From Tillus elongatus (lineage: Eukaryota; Arthropoda; Insecta; Coleoptera; Cleridae): a DNA stretch of 64,000 bases. Numbering within the stretch: the first letter of the stretch is position 1; the number at the start of each line of letters is the position of its first letter. Location of the stretch: the NCBI GenBank assembly GCA_964006375.1, contig OZ023265.1, positions 158,918,118 to 158,982,117 on the forward strand, read 5' to 3'. Below the pieces are notes generated by a model. It saw only the letters and a list, made by a program, of their open reading frames with translations, ran no database searches and was not told where the DNA came from. This document shows positions 29,837 through 48,175 of this stretch, one piece after another. Made by a program: the position numbers and the translations under genes.

Positions 29837-29840
<4 letters not shown>
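29600..29840 (-). mobile_element. tRNA-derived SINE, 3' part, with insertion
   Basis: Reverse of the SINE at 54092-54304: 'ctttaacgtccgtctatttccg', 'gccaatcac' and 'gggagcagtttcac' match its 3' region (29600-29668). After about 140 unrelated bases, 'cacaacgtcggttgat' (29815-29832) matches the next SINE segment. The copy runs into (AT)n before its tRNA-like head. Confidence 0.6.

Positions 29841-29915
<75 letters not shown>
29838..29915. repeat. (AT)n microsatellite, left flank of mariner D
   Basis: AT tract with one phase break near 29858, ending at the mariner D terminus CAGGGTGGCGCA. Confidence 0.95.
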
Positions 29916-32186
<2,271 letters not shown>

Positions 32187-33273
32187 ATTCGGGACGCAGC
32201 AAGTGCGTTATAGTAGTGAATTTTCATTAAATGTTTTTAATAACAAATAAGTGTTTTTTTAAGAAAGCCGACATCAAATTTGGTTACCAGTATAACCTAT
32301 ATAGTAAAAACAGTGTGCCATGTTTCATCAAAATAACTTTATTGTGTGAAAATGTACAAAAATTTCCAAAAGTAAACTTAAAGTGTTCCCGAAAAAACAC
32401 GTTTCTTGGTCAACCTTATAGGTTAATAGCAAATTGAGCTGTTCACATATGAAACATTTGATCAAAATTCGCTACCATAACGCACTTGCTGCGTCCAGAA
32501 TATCTTTTCTTACAAACATGCATTATATTTCGATGGAAAATGCAAAAATGCAATAACATAAGGCGTGTTTGATTAAAAAAAAAGGAAATTTGTATCACCA
32601 ACGACTTATGGGCCAGCCTGTGATTGTAGAAATATTATTTTAAGATGTAGCTCAGGACACCCTATAATTAATATATACAAATTTTTTTCATATCTTATAT
32701 AATAACGGATATATTGAGCTTTATTGATTTTTTACGAAAATTCGACAAAAATTATATACCATTAAGCGATAAACTCTATAGCTAAGGCTACTGCCAAGCA
32801 TCAGAGAAAGGGTCTATTTGAAACGAATTTTCTGCAAATATTTTAGTAAAATGAAAGACAATGACGGTTGAAACTAAGACTTTAGGGTTTGTAAAACATC
32901 CTTCTTGAGACATTTTATTTCTATAGCCCGTATTAGATTCAAGTTATTTGCCTAAATGTTGCCAATTTTGACATTTTAAATCGCCACTTTGACGTTTTGA
33001 GGAAAACCCCAATTTATTTTTATTTAAATGCCTATAACTTTTTTGTCTTTAGACCTACATAGCTAAATTTTGGTAGGTGTTACCTATAAGGATATAAACG
33101 TGCGTACCAAATTTGGTTGCCCTTACTGCTCCTTAATTCCGGAGATATAAATTTTTTTAGAAAGAAAACACAAAATTTTCCTGGCTAACGAACTTATCCA
33201 AGCCATTTGCAAAAGGAATTTTTTCACCAAATTTAATCAAAATCGGCCCATTATTTTTTGAGTTATCGGTGTG

Positions 33274-33367
<94 letters not shown>

Positions 33368-33505
33368 ATATAAAAATTGAAACTGACCCCGGATATGTGT
33401 TCTGGGGGGCCTAATTAGCGCTCATTTGAAGAAATTTTTTCAAAATTCAAAAGTCGGGATCTACTCATTCGTGAATTTTTTTTAAGAAAATTCACTAAAA
33501 AGTTA
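32187..33505 (-). mobile_element. HINE-like element, complete long form
   Basis: Reversed 3' hairpin at 32194 ('ggacgcagcaagtgcg'-type), 305-bp terminal unit with a second hairpin near 32480, body, (AT)n at 33277-33363, and the 5' end hairpin near 33470-33503. About 1.32 kb. Confidence 0.75.
33277..33363. repeat. (AT)n microsatellite inside HINE
   Basis: AT tract flanked by 'ggtgtgata' and 'aaacatataaaaattgaaac'. Confidence 0.95.
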
Positions 33506-34322
33506 TAGGTATTTTAAGAAAACATTTTTGGGTGCCACTGGTGATCAGAGGAAAGTACAAGAACAACATATTTTGTGTGACTAACAAAACCAATTGAATA
33601 TTACATACAACCATTAAGTTTTCTTGACACAAAAAGGTCAAGAAGTAGCAGAAAAAATATTTTGAAAATTTTATCATTTTTCTTTTTAAAACGCCAAAGT
33701 CGCGATTTGAAACGTCAAAATTGGCAATTTTCAGACAACGGATTTGAAACAAATACGGATTGTGTAGAAGATATGTCGTAATAAGTGTGTTTTACAAAGC
33801 CTTAAGCTTCAGCTTCAACCATCATTGTCCATCCTTTTACTAAAATACTTTCGAAAAATCCATTTCAAATAGACCCTTTTTCTGATGCTGCGCGGTAGTT
33901 TCAGCTATAGAGTTTATGGTTTAATAGTCTATATTTTAGCAAATTTTCGTAGAAAAAATTCGTTATTGAGAGGACCACGACTTATGAATTTTAAAAAGAT
34001 TTCTTCAAATGAGCGCAAACTAGAACCCCTAAAATCCGTATACGGGGTCAGTTTCAGTTTTTTTCTGTTTACACATTTACAGGATGACGCATTTTTACGG
34101 TAAAGCTCAATATATCCGTTAGTATACAAGATATGAGAAAAAAGTATATACGTTAATTATAGGGTATCTCTAGCTGTATCTTATAAACCTATTTTGAAAG
34201 TCACAGGTTCGTCCATAAGTCGTTGGTGATACACACTTTATTTTTTTAATAGAACACCCTCTTATGTTATTGCATTCTTGGGTTTTCAATCGAATTATAC
34301 TGCATGTTTGTAAGAAAAAAAT
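33506..34322 (+). mobile_element. HINE-like extra-long body fragment
   Basis: Family body ('gttataggtattttaag', 'aacgtcaaaattggcaa', 'gtttatggtttaatagtcta') with about 150 bp of foreign sequence at 33520-33670, the internal 5'-type end near 33943, the 'caggatgacgcatttttacgg' junction near 34080, ending at 'catgtttgtaagaaaaaaatt'. Confidence 0.6.
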
Positions 34323-34825
34323 TGATATCCATAATCGTTACTTTGTGTTTTATTGTAAGCTATTTTAATAGAAATAAAAACCAATTCAAGTACACACGAC
34401 AAGCATTTTCTAATTTGTATTCATTAAGTATTTCTCATATAATAACATAAACGTGTACACAAGGAAAAACTGTTTCAACATTTTTGAATTCCCTACAAAC
34501 GTTTTGATCTACATGATAGATAAATTAATGCTTTTATAAAATGATATCGCAGAAAAGGTAATGTACGGACATCCTAGAAGTAATTAACAACTAATTTTCC
34601 ACATAACATGATAATAAAATAATAGATGTGCATTTATTAACAAGGAAAATCAGAGAGAAATCAATTAGGTACACTTATAGTAGCAATTAAATGGGATAAG
34701 ATAGAACTTACGTTTTCCGGATTCATGAAAATTCAAAGCTTAAAACTACGTCTTGGGATAGCTATATCAGTAGTTTTTACCAAGTGTCTAATCCGTAAGT
34801 AAACTTCCACCTAAAAATAGTAAAA
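34323..34825. other. Non-repetitive stretch
   Basis: AT-rich sequence without a recognised gene or repeat. Confidence 0.4.
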
Positions 34826-35008
34826 AGTCTGGACGCAGCAAATGCGTTTTGGAAGCGAACTTTCATAAACATATTTCAAATACCGAAAAATATTTCATTT
34901 TTTGGACATATAAATTCGAAAAAGCTCCTAATAGAGAGGTATCAATGGTAAGACTTTTGTAAAATTTCTTCAAATGAGCGTAGAACCCAAATCCAAGGTC
35001 AGTTAAAA

Positions 35009-37030
<2,022 letters not shown>

Positions 37031-37107
<77 letters not shown>
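37031..37107. repeat. (TA)n microsatellite, right flank of mariner E
   Basis: TA tract between mariner E and the resumed HINE body. Confidence 0.95.
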
Positions 37108-37110
<3 letters not shown>

Positions 37111-38105
37111 AGTGAACAATTTACCAAAATTTAGGTCTGTAAGTTTAAAGACAAAAAAGTTATAGGCATTTAAAGACAAAAAATTGGGTTTTCCTCAATA
37201 CGTAAAAAGTGGCGATTTGAAACGTTAAAATTGGCAACATTTAGGCAAAGAACCTGAAAGAAATACGGATTATGTAAAGAGTGTTCTGAAAACACTCCAG
37301 TTTCAGCTTCAACCATCATTGCCCTTCATTTTAATAAAATAATTCCACAAAATTCATTTCAAATACACACTTTCTCTGATGCTTTGGAAGTAGTTTTAGT
37401 TAAGTTTATGGTTTAACGGTCTATAATTTTTAGCTAATTTTCGTAGACAAAATTCGTTAATGAGGAGACCGAGGCTTTTGATTTCTAAAAAGATTTCTTC
37501 AAATGAGCGCAAACTAGGCCCCCTAGAATCCATATCCGAGTTTACTTTCTGTTTACATATATACAGGGTGACGCATTTCTACGGTAAAGCTCAATATAAT
37601 TGTTATTATGCAAGATACGAGAAAAAATTGTATACGTTACCTATAGGGTGTCTTGAGCTGCATCTTATAAACTTATTTTGACAATCACAGGCGGCCCATA
37701 AGTCGTGGGTGATACCTACAATTTCTTTTTGAACATTCCTTATTGAATTTTTGGATTTTTCATCAAAATATGATGCATGTTTGTAGAAAAAATCGAGACG
37801 CAGTAAGTGCGTTTTGGTAGCGAATTTTCATTAAACGCTTCAAAATTCAATAACGCAATTTGCTATTAACCTAAGGTTCGTGAGCCATGAAACGAGTTTT
37901 CTCGGAAACGTTTTAAGTTTATTTTCGGAAAATTTTTGTACATTTTCAAACAAGTTATTTTGATAAAATATGGTACATTGTTCCTACTATATAGGTTATA
38001 CCGGTGACCAAATTGATGCCTGCTTGCATTAAAGAGATATTTGCTATTAAAAACATTTTTATGAAAACTCACTTCCATAACGCACTTGTTGCGTCCAGAC
38101 TTTTA

Positions 38106-39479
38106 TTAAGGATACAAAGCTGTTTAAATTAGTATACCAGTGGTGTTTTAAAGGCTCTTTAAGATAAAAGAATGCAAAAATGATTGAACATCATGTTTTT
38201 GAATTTTGAAGGAAAATAGCACACTTTTAAATTGAAAGCCCTGTATATTATATTTTTTTCTGTTAAAATTACAAATTGTAAACAAAAGAGTGTAATAAAT
38301 AAGTGTAGATAGGAGTGTACATCACATGTTCCAATCTTCACCTTGTTAAATATTTAGCTGTTCATCTTTAAATTTTTGGGACTAAAATTAAGACAACATA
38401 AAAAGAGATTGGAGACTTCCTAATTGCTTTCAAGTTGCCTTCATTCTAAGTAATTAAACTTATGAAATATCTGGTTCAAACACTCTGTAAAGAACTTCCA
38501 TGCCATATAGCTTTAATTCTAGTTTTTTTTTTTTGACCTAAAATAGAATTTCATGTACCTATGGTGTCATTTTCTATTTCAGCGAAATATATCTAACTAT
38601 TTTAAATGAGGCGTTAGAGGTTTTGCGTCACGGAGACAACCATCTAGTTTTTTTTACAAGAAATATAATTATTTCAAGTAAATGAATGAGTAGGCCACCT
38701 CCGCGTTTACTAGTGGTACACCTACCTGAATCCAAAACAAGGCCAGAGCGGATGTTTTGTTTTCTTCTCTGTTGTTGATTTCGCGTTTATCTCGTCTGAT
38801 GCCAACTTGTATCTCCAGATTTGGAAATCCAGGGTTCGACTAATACATAAAGGAATGCCGTTTGACGCGACCTGCTAAAATGTCTGTGATGATACTTTCT
38901 ATGCACCTATAAGTACAAGAACTAATTTCCATAACATGATTTCTCTTGTTTTTTATATATGCAAAAAGTGTCTTAGTTGAGTTCTGGACCATGTATGTGG
39001 GAGGGTATACTTAATTTATATCTTATTTAGCGGACAAAATGTATAGAAATCAACGAAAATTATACTGTCAGTTAACGTAGTGTTCAAATTTTATACTTGG
39101 GCATTCGTAAAATTTTGCAGAAATAGGCCATCATTTAATTTTGACCATTTTATGTAAAACAAATCTTCGGTCTTGTCAAGGTCAAGATTTCAGTTCAAGT
39201 TTGCGTTGTCCACATTTGCTTTCTTTTTTAAATTCAAATGAATTAAACTAAACGTAGAAGTAAAATAAACTAAAAATGTCGTTTAGTAAGTACATGACAG
39301 ATGTTTAAATTGTAATTTTTTAAGAGTAAGTAATATCCAAATCTTTAGCAAGTGTAGATTTTTAAAACATTTTCTATAAATAAGTGACAATTTTAACCTG
39401 TGATGAGCACTGATAACTACAATCTGGATTACCAAATTCATCACAATACAGTTTTTAGATCTGACAATCGTTTCGCGAA
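38106..39479. other. Non-repetitive stretch
   Basis: About 1.4 kb with no recognised gene. A short word near 39397 ('cctgtgatgagcactgataa') recurs inverted near 50420, next to the palindrome there, so part of it may be an old repeat. Confidence 0.4.
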
Positions 39480-40100
39480 AGTTATAGTTTTTCTTTTTAA
39501 AATGTCACAGTCGCGATTTGAAACGTCAAAATTAGCAATTTTTAGACGGAGAACCTGAAACAAATACGGACTATGTAAAGCAAAAGTCATAATAAATGTG
39601 TTTTACAAAGCCTTAGCCTTAAGTTACAGCTTCAACCATCACTGTCCTTCATTTTAATAAAATATTTGCAGAAAATTCATTTCAAATAGACCCTTTCTCT
39701 GATGATTTGGCAGTGGTTTCAGTTATAGTTTGTGGTTTAATAGTCTATACTTTTTCGCGAGTTTTCGTAGAAAAAAATTGTTCTTGAGAAGACCGCGATT
39801 TTAATTTTTTTTAGATATTTCTTCAAAGGGGTGCGAACTAGGCGCCTACGGGGTCAATTTCAGTATTTACATGATTAGATATACACAGGGTGGTGCATTT
39901 TTACTGTAAAGCTCAATATGTCGGTTATTATACAAGATACAGGAAAGTGTTATAAAAGTTATTTTATGTTGACAATCACAGGTTGGCCCATAAGTCGTGG
40001 GTGATACACGTTTCCTTTTTTTAATGGAATAACCCATTTATTGTAACATTATTGCATTTTCTATCCAATTTTAATGCATGCTTGTAAGGAGAAAACATTT
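39480..40100 (+). mobile_element. HINE-like extra-long body fragment
   Basis: Family blocks 'gcgatttgaaacgtcaaaatt', 'gaccctttctctgatg', an internal 5'-type end near 39757, 'acagggtggtgcatttttactg' near 39885 and 'ggcccataagtcgtgggtgat'. It lacks both true ends. Confidence 0.6.
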
Positions 40101-41084
40101 ATATCGCCCATAGTTTTTAAGTTATTTCAATTATTTTTCAACTTTTTACATTTTGGAACATATCAAAAATTGGAATACGGCTTTTTTTAAGTATTTTTTT
40201 TTCAAAACGTCTAAAATAATAGTATCAATTTCGTGTTTGAACTGCTATTATTTTAGACGTTTTACTTTGAAGTTTTTAAAGGAAGTAAATCCATAGATTT
40301 GAAAGCATATATCTAAATAAATAATCCGTACATTTTAAAATTGCAACTTTGGAAAGAGAATCAAAAGAGCTTTCAAAAAAGGTGCTACTCGACGTTATAT
40401 GCTACAAATTCTGTTAGCGTTCAAAAAATTATCCCCCTCTCGCAAGCAATAGCGAAGTGTTTGCTCCCCGGTAATCAAACCCAAGACCACTGGCTTTGTA
40501 AACAGTCAACAGTGGTCAAAACAAGGGTGTCAATGGAATACTATTCATCACAATCACAGTCTAAAAGCGATGTCGCAGTGTCGTCGCAACCATATCTCTC
40601 TGACTGCAATGGTAGCCGTTTGAGAAAATGTGCGACGTGATAAGACACCCGTTACCTTCCGGAAGAGTCATGTTATGAATGAAATAAAAAGTAAAGTACC
40701 TAATAGAATAAATACGCCACTTCGCAAACATTATGTCTACAAGTTACATGATACGTATTATTAAAAAAAACTGAATAGTTAATTATGTTTACATAAAATA
40801 AAAGGAATCGTCTCCTTGAAATATATGTCTCGAGTGTGCGGACCAGTTTTGAAAGACAGTCGTTCCATAAACCTCCGACTTGAGCACGTGCGGTAATGAG
40901 TTTACTGTAGATACCATCAGCTGTCAATTCGTGTGTTGCTAGATGGAGGTATGTTAATTACGAAAAATGTTCACAAATTAATACGTGCATATTGTTTACT
41001 TCATTATATATTTTATGGTGCATCTAGTTTGTTATTTACTGCAAAACACATTGTTGTTTGATTATGTTTTAAACGTTTCCGTTT
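40101..41084. other. Non-repetitive stretch with a long perfect stem-loop
   Basis: No gene recognised. The notable feature is the inverted repeat at 40204-40263. An open segment at 40341-40640 has no recognisable domain. Confidence 0.4.
40204..40263. other. Perfect 19-bp stem-loop
   Basis: AAAACGTCTAAAATAATAG (40204-40222) and its exact complement (40245-40263) enclose a 22-nt loop. It could be a precursor-like hairpin RNA, a minimal foldback element or a chance cruciform; there is no further evidence. Confidence 0.6.
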
Positions 41085-41834
41085 GTTAGTGAATTTTCTT
41101 TAAAAAAAGCAGCAATAAGGAGATCCTGGCTTTTGAATTTTGAACAAATTTCTTCAAATGAGCGCGAACTAGGACCCCTAATCACAACGATAACTCAAAA
41201 AATGATGGGCCAATTTTGATCATCTGAGTACCTTCCTTTTGCAAGTGGCTCGAAGAAGTTCGTTAGCCAGGAAAATCGGTCCAGGTTTTTCCGGAAAATT
41301 TTATGTTTTCTTTCGGAAAACATTTATATCTCCGGAAATAATAAAGTAAGGGCAACCAAATTTGGAACTCGTGTTTGTATTATAAAGAGTATGTACCACG
41401 TACCAAAATTTAGGTCTGTAAGTTTAAAGACAAAAAAGTTATGGCCATTTAAAAAAAGAAAAAAAGGGTTTTTCTCAAAACGTCAAAGTCGCGATTTGGA
41501 ACGTCAAAATTGGCAACATTTAGGCAAATAATCTAAAACAAAGAAAATGTCGCAAGAAGAGTGTTCGGCAAACACTTAAGTTTCAGCGTCAGCCGTCATT
41601 GTCCTTCATTTTACTAAAATATTTCCAGAAATTTCATTTCAAATAGACCCTTTCTCTGATGCTTTGGCGGTATTTTTAGTTAAGTTTATATGGTTTAACG
41701 GTCTGTAATTTTTAGCTAATTTTTGTAGAAAAAATTCGTTAGTGAGGAGACCGCGACTTTTAAAAAGATTTCTTCAAATGAGCGCAAGCTAGGCCCACTA
41801 GAATCCATATCCGGGTTTAGTTTCAGTTTTTATC

Positions 41835-43999
<2,165 letters not shown>

Positions 44000-44756
44000 A
44001 TGTATGTATGTATAGGGTGACGCATTTCTACGGTAAAGCGCAATATAGTTGTTATTATGCAATATACGGGAAAAAGTTGTATACGTTAATTATAGTGTCT
44101 TGAGGTGCACCTTATAAAATCACAGGCTGGCCCATAAGTCGTTGGTGATGCCAAAATATTTTTTCGAACACGCTTATATTATTGCATTTTTGCATTTTTT
44201 TATCGAAATATGATGTATGTTTGTAAGAAAAAAATCGAGACGCAGTAAGTGCGTTTTGGTAGCGAATTTTCATTAAATGCTTCAAATTTCAATAACTGAT
44301 TTTTGCTATTAACGCAAAGTTTATTGGCTAGAAAACCAGTTTACTCGGAAACATTTTAAGTTTATTTTCGGAAAATGTTTGTACATTTTCAAATAATAAG
44401 TTATTTTGATAAAATATGGTAGGTTGTTTGTACTATATAGGTTATAAGGGAAACCAGATTGGTGCTTGCTTGCATTAGAGACATATTTGCTGTCAAAAAG
44501 ATTTTTATGAAAACTCACTTCCATAACTTCCATGCTGCGTCCAGACCTTTCGTCTTTCTACAAGGTTTGTTACTGCATGTATAATTTAAAGTGTAGCTAA
44601 TAAATGTTATATACACATGATGATTGATGGAAGATTTTTACCCCATTTAAATCTATTTATTTTTTACTTCAGAAAACATCGTTATTATAAAAGTTGTAAA
44701 GAATTTTCCAGTAACTTTAACCCATATTTCAGAAAATCAATTGAGAATCGCGTTTA

Positions 44757-45133
44757 GAGCGAAACCGGTCTACGGTTCCAATTGTGGTGAGAATACATCT
44801 AGCCTTACATACTTTGTCCCTATATTGGGGAAGGAATGGGCCAAGGCTGACAATTTACTAAATTGTTAGTTGGTTGTATACAGTCTCTATTTTTTAACAT
44901 TCTGTGTTCTTTAGAGCTGCTGTGACAACATCCTACTTGGTTCTGCAACGAGATGGCGACACGTGTAAAAAGCGTGTCCTACATCTCACTTACTTTTGGG
45001 AGACTGGCTACCATAGCCGTATTACTTTATAGGTGTATTTTTGCTGCAGTTAGTATGCCGTACTGACGAGCTCTAATTAGAGCGAAACCGGTCTATGGTT
45101 CTAATTGTGGTGAGAATACATCTAGCCTTACAT
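44757..45133 (+). mobile_element. Retrozyme-like repeat, about 1.15 monomers
   Basis: Starts inside a hammerhead 3' half (GAAACCGGTC at 44761-44770), runs one full monomer of 323 bp, passes the intact hammerhead (45047-45107), then repeats the first part of the monomer ('ctaattgtggtgagaata-atctagccttacat') before diverging near 45132. This is a direct tandem arrangement bounded by ribozyme sites. Confidence 0.75.
45047..45107 (+). ncRNA. Hammerhead ribozyme motif, type I
   Basis: Core CTGACGA (45063-45069), stem II GCTCT-AATT-AGAGC perfect, GAAA (45084-45087), stem III CCGG, cleavage site GTC ending at 45093, stem I GCCGTA with TATGGT (two G-U pairs) and outer CAGTTA with TAATTG. All invariant core bases are present. 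Confidence 0.75.
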
Positions 45134-45160
45134 CCTATAACTCAGTCATTGCATAGCTCA

Positions 45161-45947
45161 TTTCCAAGGTAAAAAAAAAACAGAACAAGGCCATACTCCA
45201 GACTGAATTTATTTTGTAAAAGCCCTACGCGTTTCGGCCCATATATCTGGCCATCTTCAGGGGCTTCCTGAAACATTACAAAAGGTGGTTGTGTCAGAAA
45301 CAAAGTTTCTGGTAGGTCGGCAAGTATCACACGATACCAACTGTTACAAAATTCTAAACAGTCTTACAAGCAAAGTCTAAAACACAAACTATAGTCAAAG
45401 CTAACATGCTCTACAACAATTACACTAATAAAATCAAAGCTAAAAGTCGAGAAATTAAAAAGATCAATATGTCCTAAGCTCAGTCGAGGTACTTCCAAGC
45501 AGCAAAAATAGCAATGCAAAAGCAGTAAAAGTTGCTATAACAGGTAGAAACCCTTGTAAATTAAGATTTAAAAAATACACTGACACACTTCAATCTAAGG
45601 TCTCTAAACAAATAGATAAAGAAGCTGCAAAGGCAGGCTGCACAACCAGAGCCGAACTTTCAGAGAAAAAACACTGAGTTAAACCTATGATACCTAATAA
45701 AAGTAAAAACCGAAATGGCCAAAATACTTACGTTCTGTTTTTTATATAACAGGAACTGGACTTCACAAGAAATCTATCATAGTGACTATTTTCATCGACT
45801 GTCGTTTTTGTTTCCTTGCACTATATGGGCGAAGGAGGAATTAGAAGCATTAAAACCTCAAATCACAGCAATGGACAAACGTAGGGCTTTTACAAAGTAA
45901 ATTCAGTCTGGAGTATAGCCTTGTTCTGTTCTTTTTTACCTTGGAAA
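45161..45947. mobile_element. Element with 68-bp inverted repeats, Penelope-like relic
   Basis: TTTCCAAGGTAAAA…AAAAGCCCTACG (45161-45229) returns inverted at 45880-45947 with only a few differences. A hammerhead-like motif lies on the minus strand at the inner edge of the left arm. The 650-bp interior has only short broken ORFs. Inverted terminal copies plus a hammerhead fit Penelope-like pseudo-LTRs, but no reverse transcriptase or GIY-YIG domain is visible, so the class is tentative. Confidence 0.5.
45220..45266 (-). ncRNA. Hammerhead-like motif, Penelope type
   Basis: Minus-strand order: stem I AAGCCC, core CTGAAGA, T, stem II GGCC…GGCC, GAAA, stem III CGCG, TA cleavage step, stem I partner GGGCTT (perfect 6 bp). 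The single T between the core and stem II departs from the canonical motif, so activity is uncertain. Confidence 0.5.
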
Positions 45948-46532
45948 TATGTCTAACCCAGACGTTGTGACGTTCAGAAATTACTTTGCCTGGCTAAATT
46001 AGCTTTTCGATTGGTTCTTGAAAGTTAAAACCCAGATAATACATTACCTGATAGGTATTTTTGATTTTTTGCTCCCATAACCCAGACATTGCATAACTAA
46101 ATTTGCATTGTTTTTGGTCCTTGAAATTTAAAAATCCGGTATATTTGTTAGGCAGTTAAGACTTATAACTGATTGTGTAAACAATTTTGTTAAGCCAATT
46201 ACTTGAAAGTGGTCACGTATACCCCTTATTAGTCTATAATTTGGTTTATATTTCTTCGCAGTGAATATCTGATTAAATAATAAATTTATAAAAAATGTCA
46301 ACAAATAAGTGATAATTAGTATGTAGTTTGTTATTTAACCTAGTGTATATGGGAATAACGATCACGAGGTGTGAATTTAAATAGGTGAACAACAACAATG
46401 AGATTCATTATTTATAGAACGTTTTTCCCATGAGTTTTGTGGTTTGTTTGGAAGGTGCTAAATATTAACACTTAAAATATTCTGTTCAAGATTTACCTAC
46501 AATTTACGCTGCCAGAGTTGACGAGTGTAAAT
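45948..46532. other. Non-repetitive stretch
   Basis: Short words ('taacccagac-ttg') recur near 45950, 46078 and 45135, suggesting old duplicated flanks of the 45161-45947 element. No gene recognised. Confidence 0.4.
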
Positions 46533-46590
46533 AAAAAAAATCTGGACACAGCAAGTGCGTTATGGTAGCGAGTTTTCATAGGATATACGA

Positions 46591-47027
46591 TGTTTATACT
46601 GTTCCGTTCTTTGGGGTTCTAGATTTGTTGACTAACAAAATACAGCTTTGCAAACTACTAATTCATTATAACCAACTATTTTACGACAATAAAACACACC
46701 AACTAAAAAATATTTCTCTACTACGAAATGTCTATAGTAGACTTTTCACCTCTATTATTTCACACTACACTGATTCGGTTATACTGACTCACCACTGACT
46801 ATCTCACTCTATCTGTGGCTCTCCTATAAATACTGTCCATAGAGATTCTAGACCTTTCTACATTTTTCCATACCTGTCACTTCTGGTTTCTTCTAGAAAT
46901 ATATTTCCAGAGTGTTCGCTACTACCAACGCACTCTACAAGTTGCCTGCGACCATAGAGGTGATGCATTGAAATGTAATATGCTCTATGGGTGCATAAAC
47001 CTAACTCTCATAGAGAAGGATCTAACA
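46591..47027 (-). repeat. 3' LTR of gypsy-like element, 437 bp
   Basis: On the minus strand the LTR runs TGTTAGATCCTTCTC… to …CAGTATAAACA, the canonical TG…CA form. It is preceded by a purine-rich tract. The first 34 bp match the shorter remnant at 49106-49139. Confidence 0.75.
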
Positions 47028-47040
47028 CTGCCCCCTTCTT
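47028..47040 (-). other. Polypurine tract
   Basis: Minus-strand AAGAAGGGGGCAG directly precedes the 3' LTR, the usual plus-strand primer site of LTR retrotransposons. Confidence 0.7.
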
Positions 47041-47099
47041 ACATTCGATCGTCCCAGTCGAATGCTGACTTTCTTGGTAGGGCAAAAGTATGTGCATAA

Positions 47100-47400
47100 G
47101 GACCACCTTCGTCTTGCCTTTGGACTCCTTGATAGACAACGTCATTGATCCGTTTGATCACTTTGTACGGATCTTCGTATAATTTCTGTCGGTATTAGTC
47201 CGTTGCGCCGTACTCGACTATAAGACCACACGAGATCTCCTTTAAAACCAGCCGAATTAGGTCTTACGTCGTAACTGGTCTCTACGCAGTCACTTTCTAC
47301 TCGTATATGCATTCTGACAGCTGAATGAGTGGCCTCTCGTCTCTTCATTATGCATGTGCTCTCTCTAAGCGAAGTTCTAACGTTTCACTGGTTCTTCTGC
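47100..47400 (-). pseudogene. Integrase C-terminal relic
   Basis: The minus-strand frame 47348-47142 contains YDVRPNSAGFKGDLVWSY, matching the segment of gypsy integrases just before the C-terminal barrel ('ydl.an…f..GdlVwly'), then RRNGLIP. Frames on either side are broken. The catalytic core of integrase is not present. Confidence 0.65.
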
Positions 47401-47445
47401 CCAATTACTCTTGGTCTGGTGTTTCTACTTTCTGTAGGCCCTATT

Positions 47446-47675
47446 TTTCTCGTCGACATCAGCTCTGTACCAACAAATGTGTTCATTGACCTTGTTCTGG
47501 GTTTACTGCACACCTACGAAGCCTATACACGCTTTCCATTCTATTTCTTCCATAATTTCTTTTCTCGCCGACATCAGCTCTGTACCAACAAATGTATTCA
47601 TTGCCTTGTTCTGGGTTTGCTTCACACCTACATAGCCTATACACGCTGTCCCTTCTATTTCTTACATAATTTCTT
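47446..47675. repeat. Two 115-bp tandem units within gypsy relic
   Basis: 'tttctcgtcgacatcagctc' at 47446 and its near copy at 47561 begin two units ('gtaccaacaaatgt', 'gttctgggttt', 'cctatacacgct'). A local duplication inside the degenerate pol region. Confidence 0.8.
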
Positions 47676-47803
47676 TTCTAGTTGCTTCTGCTGAACTGGG
47701 TCGTCTTTTCCTCTATCAGCTCTCTTCACTGAAATGTTAATTTCATTCCAGACGTTAATTGCTATCTTCTTCGATGGTAATTTTCCGCACTATCAGGTTT
47801 GTG

Positions 47804-48175
47804 TCAGAGCATGTCAGTGCCAAGATCAAGTTTAACGCACTGACTTTGGAGAATGTTCAAGCCAATTATAATCGGGTCTGATATGGCGGCGACTATGGCT
47901 CTCTGCTTTGCCCTCCATTTTCCAATTTGCAGCTCGACGTCAGTCTCAGCAAATACCTGTTTCCGATTACCATCGGCTGCATTTACTCTGTACACTCAAT
48001 CTGCCTCTCTTACTCGCCATCTTGGAACCATGTCGCTGGGAATATTCACCCCAGGTGGCGCCTGTGTCGACGGCCATCTGGGTCTTATTACCGCTTACGT
48101 ATCCGTCTACGGCAAGAGCGCTGCCGGAATCGCTAACCTGATAAACGGTCATCGGCCTTAGCTTCACTTTTGTCC
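47804..48175 (-). pseudogene. Retropepsin-like protease relic
   Basis: The frame starting 48167 carries the active-site motif MAVDTGAT near 48068. It then loses frame, and the other half of the domain continues in the frame 47995-47804 (KQVFAETDVELQIG…IIIGLNILQ), where IIIGLN is the usual hydrophobic-glycine motif of retropepsins. One frameshift separates the halves. Confidence 0.7.

Noticed and set aside
40470..40550. tRNA- or SINE-like B box ('gggtttgattaccgg' on the minus strand)
   Set aside because: No matching A box at the right distance, no cloverleaf and no second copy seen in the window.
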